Program-made: the position numbers and the translations under genes
From: Plazaster borealis
Lineage: Eukaryota; Echinodermata; Asteroidea; Forcipulatida; Labidiasteridae
Assembly (NCBI GenBank): GCA_021014325.1
Contig: CM037460.1
Coordinates: 23,598,544 to 23,662,543, forward strand
DNA: 64,000 nucleotides
Reading direction: 5' to 3'
In this document: piece after piece, positions 35,469 through 45,597 of the stretch
Numbering within the stretch: position 1 is the stretch's first letter
How the letters are laid out: each line of letters starts with the position of its first letter
Notes under the pieces: generated by a model
What the model was told of the DNA's origin: nothing
The model's database searches: none
The model's input: only the letters and a program-made list of their open reading frames with translations

Positions 35469-37088
35469 ATGATACCAACATGTAACGGCTTATGGTGCAA
35501 GGCCAGAAAACTTGAGTGTGATGAGTTCAGTAAAGAACAAAGAGAATCAATAAGAAATGCTTTCTATTCAGTTGGTAGCCTGCAAGGACAGAGAGAGTGG
35601 GTGGCACGTCACATTGTTTCAGAGCCATGTAAAGGTAGTTCACGCAAGAAGAGGAACACTCATTTTTTCCTACCTAAAGATGAAGGCATAATGTCATCTC
35701 CCTTTCGGGTTTGTAAAAAAATGTTTCTCAGTACAGTAGGAATATCAGATCGTCAGGTACGTACTGTCGTAAAAAAACTTGGACCGTGTAACACACTTGC
35801 ACAAGAGCAAAGGGGAGGGAGGCAAACAAAGGAGAAAGATAAACATCTTAGAGAAGAGGTCAAGGCTCACATCAACAGGTTTCCTAGAGCTGAATCACAT
35901 TACTGCCGCTCTAGCACATCTTTCCAATACTTGGCTTCTGATCTCAATGTGAACAAAATGTACGATCTGTACATTGCAGAAAACCCAAACCTAAAAGCTT
36001 CTAGAACGTTGTATGCAAGGGTGTTGAATGACATGAAATTAAAGTTCCACAAGCCCAAAAAGGATCAGTGTGGAATTTGCGAGACGTATCACAAAGGGGA
36101 TGATAAAGAAAAAGAAAGAATCAGTGTGCAATACATGAGTCACACGAATGAAAAAAACAAAGTACGAGAAATAAAAGCGGACAAGAAAACACAAGCACTC
36201 ATGAATCCCAAATCGTACCAGGCCTCAGTATTTGACCTCCAGCAAGTCATATACTTGCCACGATCGGAGAGAGGGACGCTGTTCTACAAACGTAGGCTTT
36301 CATGTTACGATTTCACTATCTACGAATTAGGTAGCAAGGATGGATTCTGCTTCCTCCACCATGAGGGCATCGCGAAGCGCGGTGCGAACGAAATAGCGTC
36401 CAATTTATACACGTATTTGCAAACACTGGACAACCAAGGAAAGGATACCGTTGATCTTTTTAGCGACGGCTGCGTGGGACAAAACAAGAACTCAATTTTA
36501 CCGGCCATGCTGACCTACTTTGTATCCCAATCTAAAACAGTGAAAGAGGTAACTTTGTTTTTTTTTGAGACCAACCATGGTCAAAGTGAAGGGGATTCCG
36601 TTCATAGTACAATCGAGCGCCAAGTGTCCAGCGCGGGGGATGTATTTCTCCCTTCCCAACTCTCTATCCTCATCAGAACATCTAGGAAACACCCTACTAA
36701 CTATCATGTAACAGAAGTGCAAACAGGGGACATCCATGACTGGAAAGAATTCGGGCAGTCCTTGCATATTCTAAAGGTACGGTCAACAGTCGAAGGTAAT
36801 CCAGTAGACTGGAAAAGGGTAATGCAAGTTAAGGTCACAAAATGCAAACCTCTTAAAATCATGGTAAAACTCTCGCACCTCCAAGAAACGTTTGACACTA
36901 TTGACATCGAGGGTAGCTCAAGGCTCACAGCAATTGGCCAACTGAATTACCCTCCACCTGCCTATCCTAGAAGCCCTCCTAAACTTGCAGAGAGCAAGTA
37001 CAACGACTTGATGAGTCTGTGTCAAGGCCCAACTCCGGTGATTAGTCATCCCGATCACGTTGCATTCTACAGAGACCTTCCGCATTGA
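35469..37088 (+). CDS. Transposase-like protein, C-terminal 539 aa
   Basis: Long uninterrupted frame, much the largest in the element and therefore its likely transposase. Visible motifs: an N-terminal CNGLWCKARKLEC cluster, a CGICETYH zinc-knuckle-like pair at about residue 200, a DLFSDGCVGQNKN block at about residue 330 and ETNHGQSEGDSVHSTIERQ at about residues 367-385. The Asp of the QNKN block and the acidic residues of the second block are candidates for the catalytic set of an RNase H-fold transposase. I know these blocks from many uncharacterised invertebrate transposon proteins; the superfamily name is inferred. The frame is open upstream of the first Met, so the real protein is longer and formed by splicing. 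AATAAA signals follow at 37,326 and 37,625. Confidence 0.75.
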   Translation: MIPTCNGLWCKARKLECDEFSKEQRESIRNAFYSVGSLQGQREWVARHIVSEPCKGSSRKKRNTHFFLPKDEGIMSSPFRVCKKMFLSTVGISDRQVRTVVKKLGPCNTLAQEQRGGRQTKEKDKHLREEVKAHINRFPRAESHYCRSSTSFQYLASDLNVNKMYDLYIAENPNLKASRTLYARVLNDMKLKFHKPKKDQCGICETYHKGDDKEKERISVQYMSHTNEKNKVREIKADKKTQALMNPKSYQASVFDLQQVIYLPRSERGTLFYKRRLSCYDFTIYELGSKDGFCFLHHEGIAKRGANEIASNLYTYLQTLDNQGKDTVDLFSDGCVGQNKNSILPAMLTYFVSQSKTVKEVTLFFFETNHGQSEGDSVHSTIERQVSSAGDVFLPSQLSILIRTSRKHPTNYHVTEVQTGDIHDWKEFGQSLHILKVRSTVEGNPVDWKRVMQVKVTKCKPLKIMVKLSHLQETFDTIDIEGSSRLTAIGQLNYPPPAYPRSPPKLAESKYNDLMSLCQGPTPVISHPDHVAFYRDLPH

Positions 37089-37119
37089 TCAGGTTTTCCT
37101 AATCAATCTTTCTGAGGAT

Positions 37120-37716
37120 CTTTGTGGGTTTAAATGGTGCTTTATTGTCCAAAATAATGTTTACAAGAAATATGTGTACTAGAGTAGATCATTGTGAAAG
37201 CGGGATGAAACCAAAGTGTTTTGTTAATTTTAAAATGAATATTTACAATGGATGAATTTTGTAATTACTTGTACATTGAATTAAATGAATTTTTATAATG
37301 AATTAATTGTTAAATTAATTGTATGAATAAAATTTATTGTTAACTTAAAACAGACATAGATGGCTTTTCATTTTATTACATTACGTACTGACAGCAATGA
37401 AGGACTAAATCGCAGTATTTGTGGGTTTAAATGGTGCTTAATTGTCCAAAATAATGTTTACAAGAAATATGTATACCAGAGTAGATCATTGTGAAAGCGG
37501 GATGAAACCAAAGTGTTTTGTTAATTTTAAAGTGAATATTTACAATGGAAGAATTTTGGAATTACTTGTACATTGAATTAAATGAATTTTTATAATGAAT
37601 GAATTGTTAAATTAATTGTATGAATAAAAGTTATTGTTAACTTAAAACAGACATAGATGGCTTTTCATTCGATTACATTATGTACTGACAGCAATGAAGG
37701 ACTAAATCGCAGTGAA
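37120..37716. repeat. ~298-bp tandem duplication of the transposon 3' UTR
   Basis: The block tttgtgggtttaaatggtgc...ggactaaatcgcagt occurs twice (about 37,120-37,418 and 37,419-37,715) with a few substitutions. Each copy carries a gaataaaa poly(A) signal. Confidence 0.85.
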
Positions 37717-38307
37717 TTACAAAATTACCCCTGTGAAAGTTCCTATTATGACATTTTCCATGGAAGTTTCCAACCGACGTTCCCCATGATGAAAAATAAA
37801 CAGGCAACAAATAAACTTCCGTCTAATAAGGTGGTCTTTTCTAAATGCCCATTTCCGATTATAACACACATTGACCCCCCCCCCGATCCGACCCCGATAG
37901 TATTTTCAAAATCGACGCGTACAAACGCATTGAGTGTCATAGACAGAGTGTATTGCGCGTGCGCACAACAGATACGTCGCCGGGCACAGAGCGCAGAAAT
38001 GGAACTTCTGGTCCCACGAAGTGACCTATCGCGATACGCTGCTCGCTGCGCGTAAGAAAACTGAAAGTTATAATTTCACGAAGTGACGGATAACTTTACC
38101 ACTTTATATTTACCTTAATATTTGACATTTTTGCATTTAAACCATACAGTGTGAATCTATAGCTATTAATCTTCCCGCTGTAGTATTATCAATCCAAAAG
38201 AAGTAATATTTCCTTGGGAAATGACCAATCCAAAAATAGCTTAACTTTAAACCCGTTTTTCTCGAAACGACAAAAATGAGATAGGTCAGTTCGTGGGACC
38301 AGCGACG
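37717..38307. other. Transposon right end
   Basis: Non-coding. Contains the subterminal motif gtcccacgaagtgacctatc at 38,012-38,031, a second cacgaagtgacgg at 38,078 and the outer TIR at 38,277-38,307. Confidence 0.7.
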
Positions 38308-40210
38308 ACTTGTTAGCTTCTTCCTCTCAAAGGACCAATTATGCATGTCATATAATCAACTCAGTGCCTCCTTTATATTTTGTCATTTAATACTAATATA
38401 TTTCAGGTATGTAGGAACCGGAGGTCTGCGGGGGCTACTGGTCCCCGCTGAAAACATACTGTGGGGCGGCCTCCCTACAAGAAAACATGTATAAATTGCG
38501 TTTATCGAGGGATGGTATAGACTGTGCAAGTCTCGCGCGTATCGGAACGAGAAAACACGTCAAACGAAGAACTCTCTGAAATCAAATCTTTGCTTTAAAT
38601 GATATCTAATGACAAAATCTGAACAACGAAAGTACTCATTACATGTTTATAAAATCAGTTTTAGTTTTCATATTAAATACACAAATAATGTGTTCATTTT
38701 TATTAAAGCAAAATTAAAACTCTGGGACAAAACTGCTTATTTTGTTATTCTTACCTTTTCAGAAACCACTTACGTGGATTCGTGATGGTCAAACGGGCGT
38801 AAAATTAACGCTTGGTGCAGTTTATAGAGGGCTGATGCCTCAACAACTATAGACTGCAATGAAAAGGCTTTCGCGGTGCAATTGCAGCATCTAGCGATTA
38901 TATTAGTGCATCCAAAACAAGCGTTTACACAAGTTTTGTGATCGGTGGTGAGCACAAAATTCTTAAATTTTTGCAGCAACCGGAAGCTGAGGTCAAGTTT
39001 AATTTTCGGGTTTTCTTCGTTAAATTGTTGAATTGATTTTACTTTCATATTTTGTATCACTAAGTATTACATTCCCAACAACATTGTATATCTTCCATTG
39101 TCATAAACCACGTCAAACTAAAATAATTGACCAAACAAAATCTTGCCCACGTAAATCTCCATGGTTGGGACCACAATGGTCCCGGAAGTTCAAATATGCG
39201 CGAGACTTGCACACAGTATATTGCAGTATACGGACTATTCAAACGGATTACAACGAACATGGAAACTTAATTGCAGGTATTTTGCTTACGAGTCTGACAA
39301 ATGAATCCTCAAACTCACATAGCCTATACTCAGTTATTCATGACCCATCAGTCAGTTTTGGAGTGTCACTAAATTGGGCAGCGCCTTCATTTATCATTCA
39401 ATTTGAGCCTAATAAAAAATTATTTTCATGGGGCCCGAACCCCACAAATCTGGCTCGTAAGTTTGGTTTTACGCGTCCCCCCTTATTTTTGCCGACTGAA
39501 AACGAAACTGAATTGAAAGGCTAATCAAGCCAATTCATAATTTCAAAATGGGTAAAACACAATGTGTAAAACCTTTCTGAAATGTCCTAAATTGCATCAA
39601 AGACCATCTAAACAAAATTCACGGGGCTCAAACAAATAAAGCTTCGCCTCATAATCAAATAAGATGACAAGGCACATGCAGTACATCATTAACACGCACA
39701 ATATTCCCGGGTAGTTCTGCGGGCCCCGGAATAAGTAATAGTGGGACCGAACCGATGCATCAAGATTATGTTGGTGTGGTTCCCTATAAAAATGAGTACA
39801 TGTTAGACCTATAAGTATCTCCCCTTAATCATACCTTGGATTGGCTAAGCCCACAAACTGCTAAGCATGCTTGGGATTTTTTTTCACAGTTTTTGTACCA
39901 AGTCCGACATCTGATAGGTCGCATCTCTGACTTTTGCTTGGGCCCATAAATTCCCGAAAGTTAAAAATTGATCGAAGTGGCCCTTTTAAGGAAGATGTTA
40001 AATTAAGTGCCATTAATCAACCAATCATGTCATACATGCCAGTATAATGTCTAGATAGCGCCACTATTAATGAAATGGAAATATGAGTATAATTGAAGAC
40101 TTTACTGAAAATATCACCTTTGAAATCATCCCTCAAATTTGAGTTTGCATCCCCCTATCTGAACATCATGGATCCGCCCCTGTGGTTAGAGACCAGGCTG
40201 CACATGCATT
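38308..40210. repeat. Segmental-duplication piece 1 of a local tandem pair
   Basis: Matches 9000-10,110 and further, including the 0.7-kb TIR element at 38,518-39,218. The piece ends near 40,210 and is followed by a second copy starting again from sequence equivalent to 8817. Confidence 0.75.
38518..39218. mobile_element. 0.7-kb TIR element, copy 2
   Basis: Near-identical to 9205-9900, same TA-flanked insertion site, hence inherited through the segmental duplication rather than inserted independently. Confidence 0.75.
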
Positions 40211-41622
40211 CGGACATGATTCGACCCGTGAAGCTAATCAAACGCAACGAATATTAAAATCTGAAAGGGGCTTATCGTTACCATGACAGCCGTTTATTTG
40301 TTTACATTGTAATTTCCTTTTTACAGTATAGTGAACTGCATCTTACGCGTATTTCCCGCCTGTAGATCTATTGATCAAAGCTGGCGGCCATACTTGTTAG
40401 CTTCTTCCTCTCAAAAGACCAATTATGCATGTCATATAATCAACTCAGTGCCTCCTATGTATTTTGTCATTTAATACTAATATATTTCAGGCATGTAGGA
40501 ACCGGAGGTCTGCGGGGGCTACTGGTCCCCGCTGAAAACATACTGTGGGGCGGCCTCCCTACAAAAAATCATGTATGAATTGCGTTTTTCGAGGGATGGT
40601 ATTGTAGTATACAGACTATTCAAACGGATTACAACGGACATGGAAATTTAAATGCAGGCATTTTGCTTACAAGTCTGAAAAATAAATCCTTAATCTCAAT
40701 TAGCCTTTACTCACAGTTATTCATGACCCATCAGTCATGCTGGTTTTTCTGGTCACTTTATAACCATCATTTACAATGTATCCTATAGTCAAAATGACGA
40801 AAGTGCGATTATAATATTCAGACACGGACCCTCCATAAATCGCTTAAAACTACCTTTATGTTTTTCAAGTCACAGTTTTGGAGTGTCACTAAATTGGGCA
40901 GCGCCTTCATTTATCATTCAATTAGGGCCTAATATTTTCATGGGGCCCGAACCCCACCAATCTGGCTCGTAAGTTTGGTTTTACGCGTCCCCCCTTATTT
41001 TTGCCGACTGAAAACAAAACCGAGTTGAAAGGTAAAAAAAGCAAATTCCTAATTTTAAAATGGGTAAAACACAAGGTGTAAAACTTTTCTGAAATGTCCT
41101 AGATTGCATCAAAAACCATCTAAAGAAAAATTCACGGGGACCAAAACAAATAAAACTTCGCCTCAAAATCAAATAAGATGACAAGGCACCAATGGAGTAC
41201 ATCATTAACACGCACAATATTCCCGGGTAGTTCTGCGGGCCCCGGAATAAGTAATAGTGGGACCGAACCGATGCATCAAGATTATGTTGGTGTGGTTCCC
41301 TATAAAAATGAGTACATGTTAGACCTATAAATATCTCCCCTTAATCATACCTTGGATTGGCTAAGCCCACAAACTGCTAAGCATGTTTGGGATTTTTTCA
41401 CAGTTTTTGTACCAAGTCTGACAGGTCGCATCTCTGACTTTTGCTTGGGCCCAAAAATTCCCTAAAGTTAAAATTGATCGAAGTGGCCCTTTTAAGGAAG
41501 ATGTTAAAATAAGTGCCATTAATCAACCAATCATGTCTTACATGCCAGAAATGGAAATATGAGTATTATTGAAGAGACTTTATGAGAGCGTAAGACTGTA
41601 AGCCAATAATATGGAATTCTCT
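40211..41622. repeat. Segmental-duplication piece 2 without the TIR element
   Basis: Repeats 8817-10,321 but lacks the 0.7-kb element: gatggTAttgtagtatac at 40,596-40,612 is its empty site. The piece runs up to the Polinton target site. Confidence 0.75.
41617..41622. other. Polinton target-site duplication TTCTCT, left
   Basis: TTCTCT here and at 57,035-57,040 flank the element; the paralogous empty site at 10,316-10,321 has it once. The first T of the right copy can also be counted as the last base of the right TIR. Confidence 0.85.
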
Positions 41623-41892
41623 AGTAGTAGGAACAATGGGGGTTCTGGACCACCTTGCTTGGGGGTATATACAAATAGAGCACATGGGGTTTGCTCCCAG
41701 CTTTATTGATAGGGCTCGCCCCGCTCTCTTGGCGGGCTGCTGGTTCTAGACCACTTTTGGGTTGGGGTATATATACAAATAGAGCACATGGGGTTCTACT
41801 AAATTTTCGTATACGAAAATTAGGTTTTAATAGGGCTCGCCCCGCTCTCTTGGCGGGCTCGACCCACAGCCAGCAACTCCCAACCTTAACGC
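41623..41892. repeat. Polinton left TIR
   Basis: 270 bp matching the complement of 56,767-57,035 with a handful of substitutions. It contains an internal direct duplication: a block of tatacaaatagagcacatgg..agggctcgccccgctctc occurs at about 41,664-41,744 and 41,769-41,862. The second block includes a 20-bp palindrome at 41,802-41,821. Confidence 0.95.
41802..41821. repeat. Palindrome in left TIR
   Basis: Perfect 20-mer AATTTTCGT-AT-ACGAAAATT. Its mirror lies at 56,837-56,856 in the right TIR. Confidence 0.95.
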
Positions 41893-42120
41893 TTCAACTT
41901 TCGTCTATGAAAGTTGAACACGATGGAGTGTAGCACGGTATACACAATGAGTGAACCTAACTGTAGACGTTTACGTTTGTGAATAACTGGGTGGAGGTTC
42001 GTTAAGTTTGCTACCACGGCTGAATTTAAAACTGGCAAAGCAACCGCACTTTATTTCAGTGTCGTTGCCGCAAGCTCTTTCATTATTGAAGCTCGGGCTT
42101 CGGCCATCAGCTCGTTTTTG

Positions 42121-42710
42121 CTACTTCGTTGGTTTGAGCTGCGTATACTTTGCGGCTTTTTTCTTAATATCTTCTTTTATTTGTCGATATTTATTTATTT
42201 CGTTAATTATTAGCTTGAACTCTTCATGTTAGATGTGCCCATCTTTAAGCTCTTGTGAAATCACATCTGAAAAGCTGTTGAGCTTAGATAGAGCGAGAAC
42301 ACGAATCTCATCGTGTTTTTAGCTTTTACAAGGAGCCGCCGAGAGACGAACTTGCCGGCAATACCGGCAAGACCACAAACACCTGCAGCTGCTTCAAGTG
42401 CAATGACAATAGGCGCAGCTATAATTGTGGAGAGCAATCCTACACCAGTAGCTCCCATTCCAAGGCATGATAGAATCAACACTGTGTCAATACCATCAAC
42501 GATATTGATAGATCTACGGTACTTTTTGTACAGCTTACTTCTGTCTTCTATCTCTTTTTCAAGTTTGAGTTCGAGGTTGCGGATTTCAGTCAGGCGATAA
42601 TTAGAGCCTGTGTTGTTGTCCTCGGGCTGAAGAACGGGATACAATCGCTCAGTTGTTTCGATGGTAGGAGCTGTTGGTATCTTAGGCATTTTCTCGAATT
42701 TCAAGCACAA
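42121..42710 (-). pseudogene. Polinton small membrane protein with two hydrophobic segments
   Basis: N-terminal part charged, with a short predicted helix (LEKEIEDRSKLYKKYRRS), then two hydrophobic segments around residues 70-120 (ILSCLGMGATGVGLLST and APIVIALEAAAGVCGLAGIAG). The uninterrupted frame ends at 42,261, but similarity of composition and a second charged helix (KLIINEINKYRQ) in another frame show that the gene originally continued to 42,121. One frame change lies in an A-run near 42,325 and one stop codon at 42,229-42,231. It overlaps the end of the minor capsid gene by 29 bases, so the two were probably co-expressed. A virion-membrane or internal-protein role is a guess. Confidence 0.6.
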
Positions 42711-43356
42711 CAGTTATGGGTTTGCTATGGTTTTGTAGCAACAGGTTATGTTTATCTAACGCGCGAAGGTTCAATTGATGTATGTGCCCAACTTCAAGTT
42801 TTTTGTACATAGGACAAATAGGATTAATGTTTATAACACCTTTGGGTGCGGCTGGGGTTATGGCTAGTAGTGTTGAAGGAGCGCCATCAACGATGTTGGA
42901 GGTTGTAGAAAGTTGATCGAGGTGTATGTATACCCACTTGTGAATATCGAAGTTAGAGGGTCTGTCTCCCTCGTATTCCCCATCAATCCAACCGTTTTCG
43001 CTGATACCCAACAGGCGGCGTATATCACCGGGTATTTTTAAGGCTCCGCCCGTTGGAATGCTGAACATGACTAGATTTGTTGCTTTATCTATCTCGACCG
43101 ATACTTGGGGCAGCTCTTTTGTGAACAGATTTTGTAGGTATTCAAAGGTATATAATCCAGCAGGGATCATAATCTTTCGAGGTTTATCATCCAAGGTAGA
43201 ACGCCACAAAATTCCAGCTGAATGCCCAATATTTCGATGGCTAACCTCATAATGCAAACCTCTGAGGGCAGCATAGAGCTTGCCATCTGTATTATCGATT
43301 ACAGTCTGGAGATGCGACGCTTCTTCATTTTGAATATCGGTTAGTGTCACAAACAT
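42682..43356 (-). CDS. Penton-like minor capsid protein of the Polinton
   Basis: 224 residues, intact. The layout matches Polinton minor capsid proteins: a start with MFVT-type residues, PAGLYTFEYLQNLF (the usual G-x-Y-x-F/L start of a capsid jelly-roll region), KIPGDIRRLLGIS, a WVYIHLD strand and a final strand pattern IHQLNLRALD..ITVVLEI. In virions such proteins form the fivefold vertices. The role comes from family layout and genomic context; I cannot check the fold. The start ATG is at 43,354-43,356, preceded by the palindrome at 43,361-43,382. A degraded second copy lies just upstream at 43,435-44,123. Confidence 0.7.
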   Translation of the reverse strand: MFVTLTDIQNEEASHLQTVIDNTDGKLYAALRGLHYEVSHRNIGHSAGILWRSTLDDKPRKIMIPAGLYTFEYLQNLFTKELPQVSVEIDKATNLVMFSIPTGGALKIPGDIRRLLGISENGWIDGEYEGDRPSNFDIHKWVYIHLDQLSTTSNIVDGAPSTLLAITPAAPKGVININPICPMYKKLEVGHIHQLNLRALDKHNLLLQNHSKPITVVLEIRENA

Positions 43357-43360
43357 AACT

Positions 43361-43382
43361 AATCTTTTGTCTACGAAAGATT
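43361..43382. repeat. Palindrome upstream of the minor capsid gene
   Basis: AATCTTTTGT-CT-ACGAAAGATT, one arm mismatch. Confidence 0.85.
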
Positions 43383-43440
43383 GTTAATGCAGTTATACCA
43401 AACAAAGCTTATAGCTTCAACACAGACGCATCTACTAGAC
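43383..43440 (+). pseudogene. Relic of the start of the 44,196 gene
   Basis: The stretch agcttatagcttcaacacag with its surroundings matches 44,190-44,245, the 5' end of the next plus-strand gene, without a usable ATG. It shows that the duplicated unit included both the minor capsid gene and the divergent gene start. Confidence 0.7.
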
Positions 43441-44123
43441 AGGCTTAATCTCAAGTACTGCAGTCATAGAGATAGGATTGTCACGCATATCTTTACCATA
43501 TTCATCTAACACGAGAAAGTTTAGTTTATATATGTGTTCTTCTTTAAGTTTTTTGTACATAGGGTAAGCAAGGTTAACGTTTACACTGCTTTCAGATTTG
43601 AACGGGGTTATGGTTAGCAGCGATGAGGGGCGCCATCAATAATATTAGAAGCCGCATAAAGTTGATTGAGGTGTATAGAAACCAGGTTAGGGGTATGGAA
43701 CCTTGAGGGTCTAATTCCATCTACTCTTCCTTGGAACCAATGATCGTCAAAAAGATTAGAGAGAATGCCCAATAGTGAACACATTGCATCATCAAATTAA
43801 AAAAACATAGAACCACTCCTGGCATTGATACTGACAAACCCCGTTGTTTTGTTCATTTGGAGTTCTATTTGGGGTATATTTGCTTTGAAAAACTGTTGTA
43901 TATCTTCAAAGGTGTACATTCCTCGAACAACTGTAATCGAGGTATAACTAAGATTATTATTACGGTCAAACTTAAGATCAACAGTAGAGTCAACATCAAG
44001 AGTGTTAGTTTTTTTAAAATGCAACTCTCTTAGGGCAACACAGAGTTTACCATTTACATTGTTAATTGCGGGTTGGAGGAGCGGCGCTTCTCTCTTTTGA
44101 ATATTGGTTTGTGTAACAAACAT
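43435..44123 (-). pseudogene. Broken duplicate of the minor capsid gene
   Basis: The first 108 codons (43,797-44,123) align with the intact copy: the same MFVT start, LQPAINNVNGKL vs LQTVIDNTDGKL, and GMYTFEDIQQFF vs GLYTFEYLQNLF. A stop and frame change follow near 43,797, and the remainder down to 43,435 is recognisable only in another frame, with further small deletions near 43,632. Protein divergence between the copies is considerable, so the duplication is older than the last insertion event. Confidence 0.75.
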
Positions 44124-44150
44124 AGCGAACTTGCAAATAATCTTTTGAAC

Positions 44151-44187
44151 TTATACGAGTATAACTTAAACTTTGCAAGCAAAGTTT
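44151..44187. repeat. Two palindromes before the 44,196 gene
   Basis: TTATAC-GA-GTATAA at 44,151-44,164 and AAACTTTGC-AA-GCAAAGTTT at 44,168-44,187. The duplicated position at 43,361-43,382 carries a different palindrome. Confidence 0.9.
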
Positions 44188-44195
44188 GTGCAGTT

Positions 44196-45541
44196 ATGTC
44201 TAACCAAGCTTATAGCTTTAACACAGATGCATCTTACCAAACAGGTGGGGTATACTCCGCAAAATCTCAACTCGTATTGCAAAATGTTACAATACAGGTT
44301 GATACGGGGCGGCGAGCTTTGACACCGTCTTTCCGGATATATTGTCGGCGGAGCGGTATAGGCTGCCACACGTACAAAGTGATGATGTAGTGGACACGTG
44401 GAGCTCAAACCCGATGAAATTTTGGCAAAATAAGATTAACTTTGCAGTGTGGTGTGCTACCACAGGTTGCGGTGTCTCTGCAGAAGACCATCTTAGCTCT
44501 AAAGTCCCGATGGTGCGATCAGTCTACCGCTTTCACGTATACTACCAGGTGCGAAGGATTCTTGAAGGGATGCAGGTGCCACTCCCACAGGATGACACTT
44601 GGGATGCCTTTGATACCCCATACAACCAGAGGGTATATGAGCAAATTTGCGCGGAGTTTGGTGTCTCACCGCACACCGACTGGCGGCAGAGCATCGACCA
44701 AAATAGTGGTCTTGGAACGCCGTATCATTGGTGGAAAGGTTCAGTGCTCTCTATTAAAGAAGTGAGCAACGATTTGGTTGCTAGTGGGGGTCTTAACCCC
44801 AGCTTCGGTGTTTCGTCGAACGACTATAGAAAAGACCGCATGAGCTTTGGTGATAGACCAGCCACGTTCAGCGTCGACTACATCGGTCAGGGGCCAGAAG
44901 GAGACCAAGCATGGACAACATTTGTTCTCGACAAGTCGGAGGGCTTTACCCAACCTGGGGTTGAAAGAATCAACGACTCTATCCGAACATACGTGTGGGC
45001 TATCCTAGGCGCACAGGCGCAGATTCGCTCGAGTATTATTGGCACCGGTGCCGCATTTGACACCCAGAAACAGTTCTTAGCGAATGTTGAGGATGCAGTC
45101 TCAAGCCCTGTAGATCTCCCGAGTGCGGTGGCACGCTACCAAGACATGCTTCGATACGCCCGCTCTAAGGTTGACTATGTATTCGGAATTGGTTTGTATA
45201 TGGCTCCCAGCAACATGGAGTTGCAGATTGGAACTATTCAGGACTACAACAACGAGATTGTGATCGCGGAGCAGGGGCAAAATTTGGGCTTTAACAACGG
45301 TATAAATGCAGTTGTCGAGAATTTGTTACCTGTAAAGGATATGGAGGGGCCTCCTGCAAGGCCAGCACACCTAGCTCAAACTCCGGAAGTTAGTTTGATG
45401 GGACCGGTTTTGGCACAGCCTGATATCGACGTAGATGAAAGACAAACTTTCGTAGACGAAAGTTTAGCGCACTATGATGGGCGAACTGCACTTGTTGTTG
45501 GTGGCGTTGCTCTTGGTCTCGGTTGGCTCGCTCTACGCTAA
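44196..45541 (+). pseudogene. Conserved Polinton protein with a C-terminal membrane segment, one frame break
   Basis: The ATG at 44,196 opens a frame that changes once, near 44,300 in a G-run, into the 399-codon frame ending at 45,541. I recognise it as a protein common in animal Polintons (WQNKINFAVWCATTGCG near the start of the long frame, YQDMLRYARSKVDYVFGIGLYM near residue 265, DYNNEIVIAEQGQN near 300). Its function is not known to me; a structural or virion-assembly role is likely from context. The last 16 residues (VVGGVALGLGWLALR) form a membrane segment. Just before it a 22-bp palindrome at 45,444-45,465 encodes TFVDESL. The gene lies next to the capsid genes. Confidence 0.65.
45444..45465. 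repeat. In-frame palindrome in the 44,196 gene
   Basis: AAACTTTCGT-AG-ACGAAAGTTT, perfect, translated as TFVDESL. Confidence 0.95.
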
Positions 45542-45596
45542 AACTTTTGTCTACAAAAAACTTTTGTCTACAAAAAACTTTTGTCTACAAAAGTTT
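45541..45596. repeat. Palindrome cluster between converging genes
   Basis: Three 17-bp iterations of CTTTTGTCTACAAAA. The last is a perfect 22-mer (45,575-45,596: AAACTTTTGT-CT-ACAAAAGTTT). It sits between the ends of the plus gene (45,541) and the minus gene (45,598). Confidence 0.95.
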
Positions 45597-45597
45597 A

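Larger units (their letters stand above)
32199..38307. mobile_element. 6.1-kb autonomous DNA transposon, Sola-like candidate
   Basis: The ends are inverted: CGTCGCTGGTCCCACGAACT at the left and its complement at the right, continuing to about 31 bp. ACTT is duplicated on both sides. About 180-220 bp inside each end lies a further inverted motif (tatcrcgataggtcacttcg; 32,392-32,420 and 38,010-38,038), likely a subterminal transposase-binding repeat. The element carries a spliced plus-strand gene with a Cys-rich and transposase-like region. The 4-bp duplication and the QNKN-type motif suggest Sola or a related superfamily. That assignment is inference. Confidence 0.8.
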
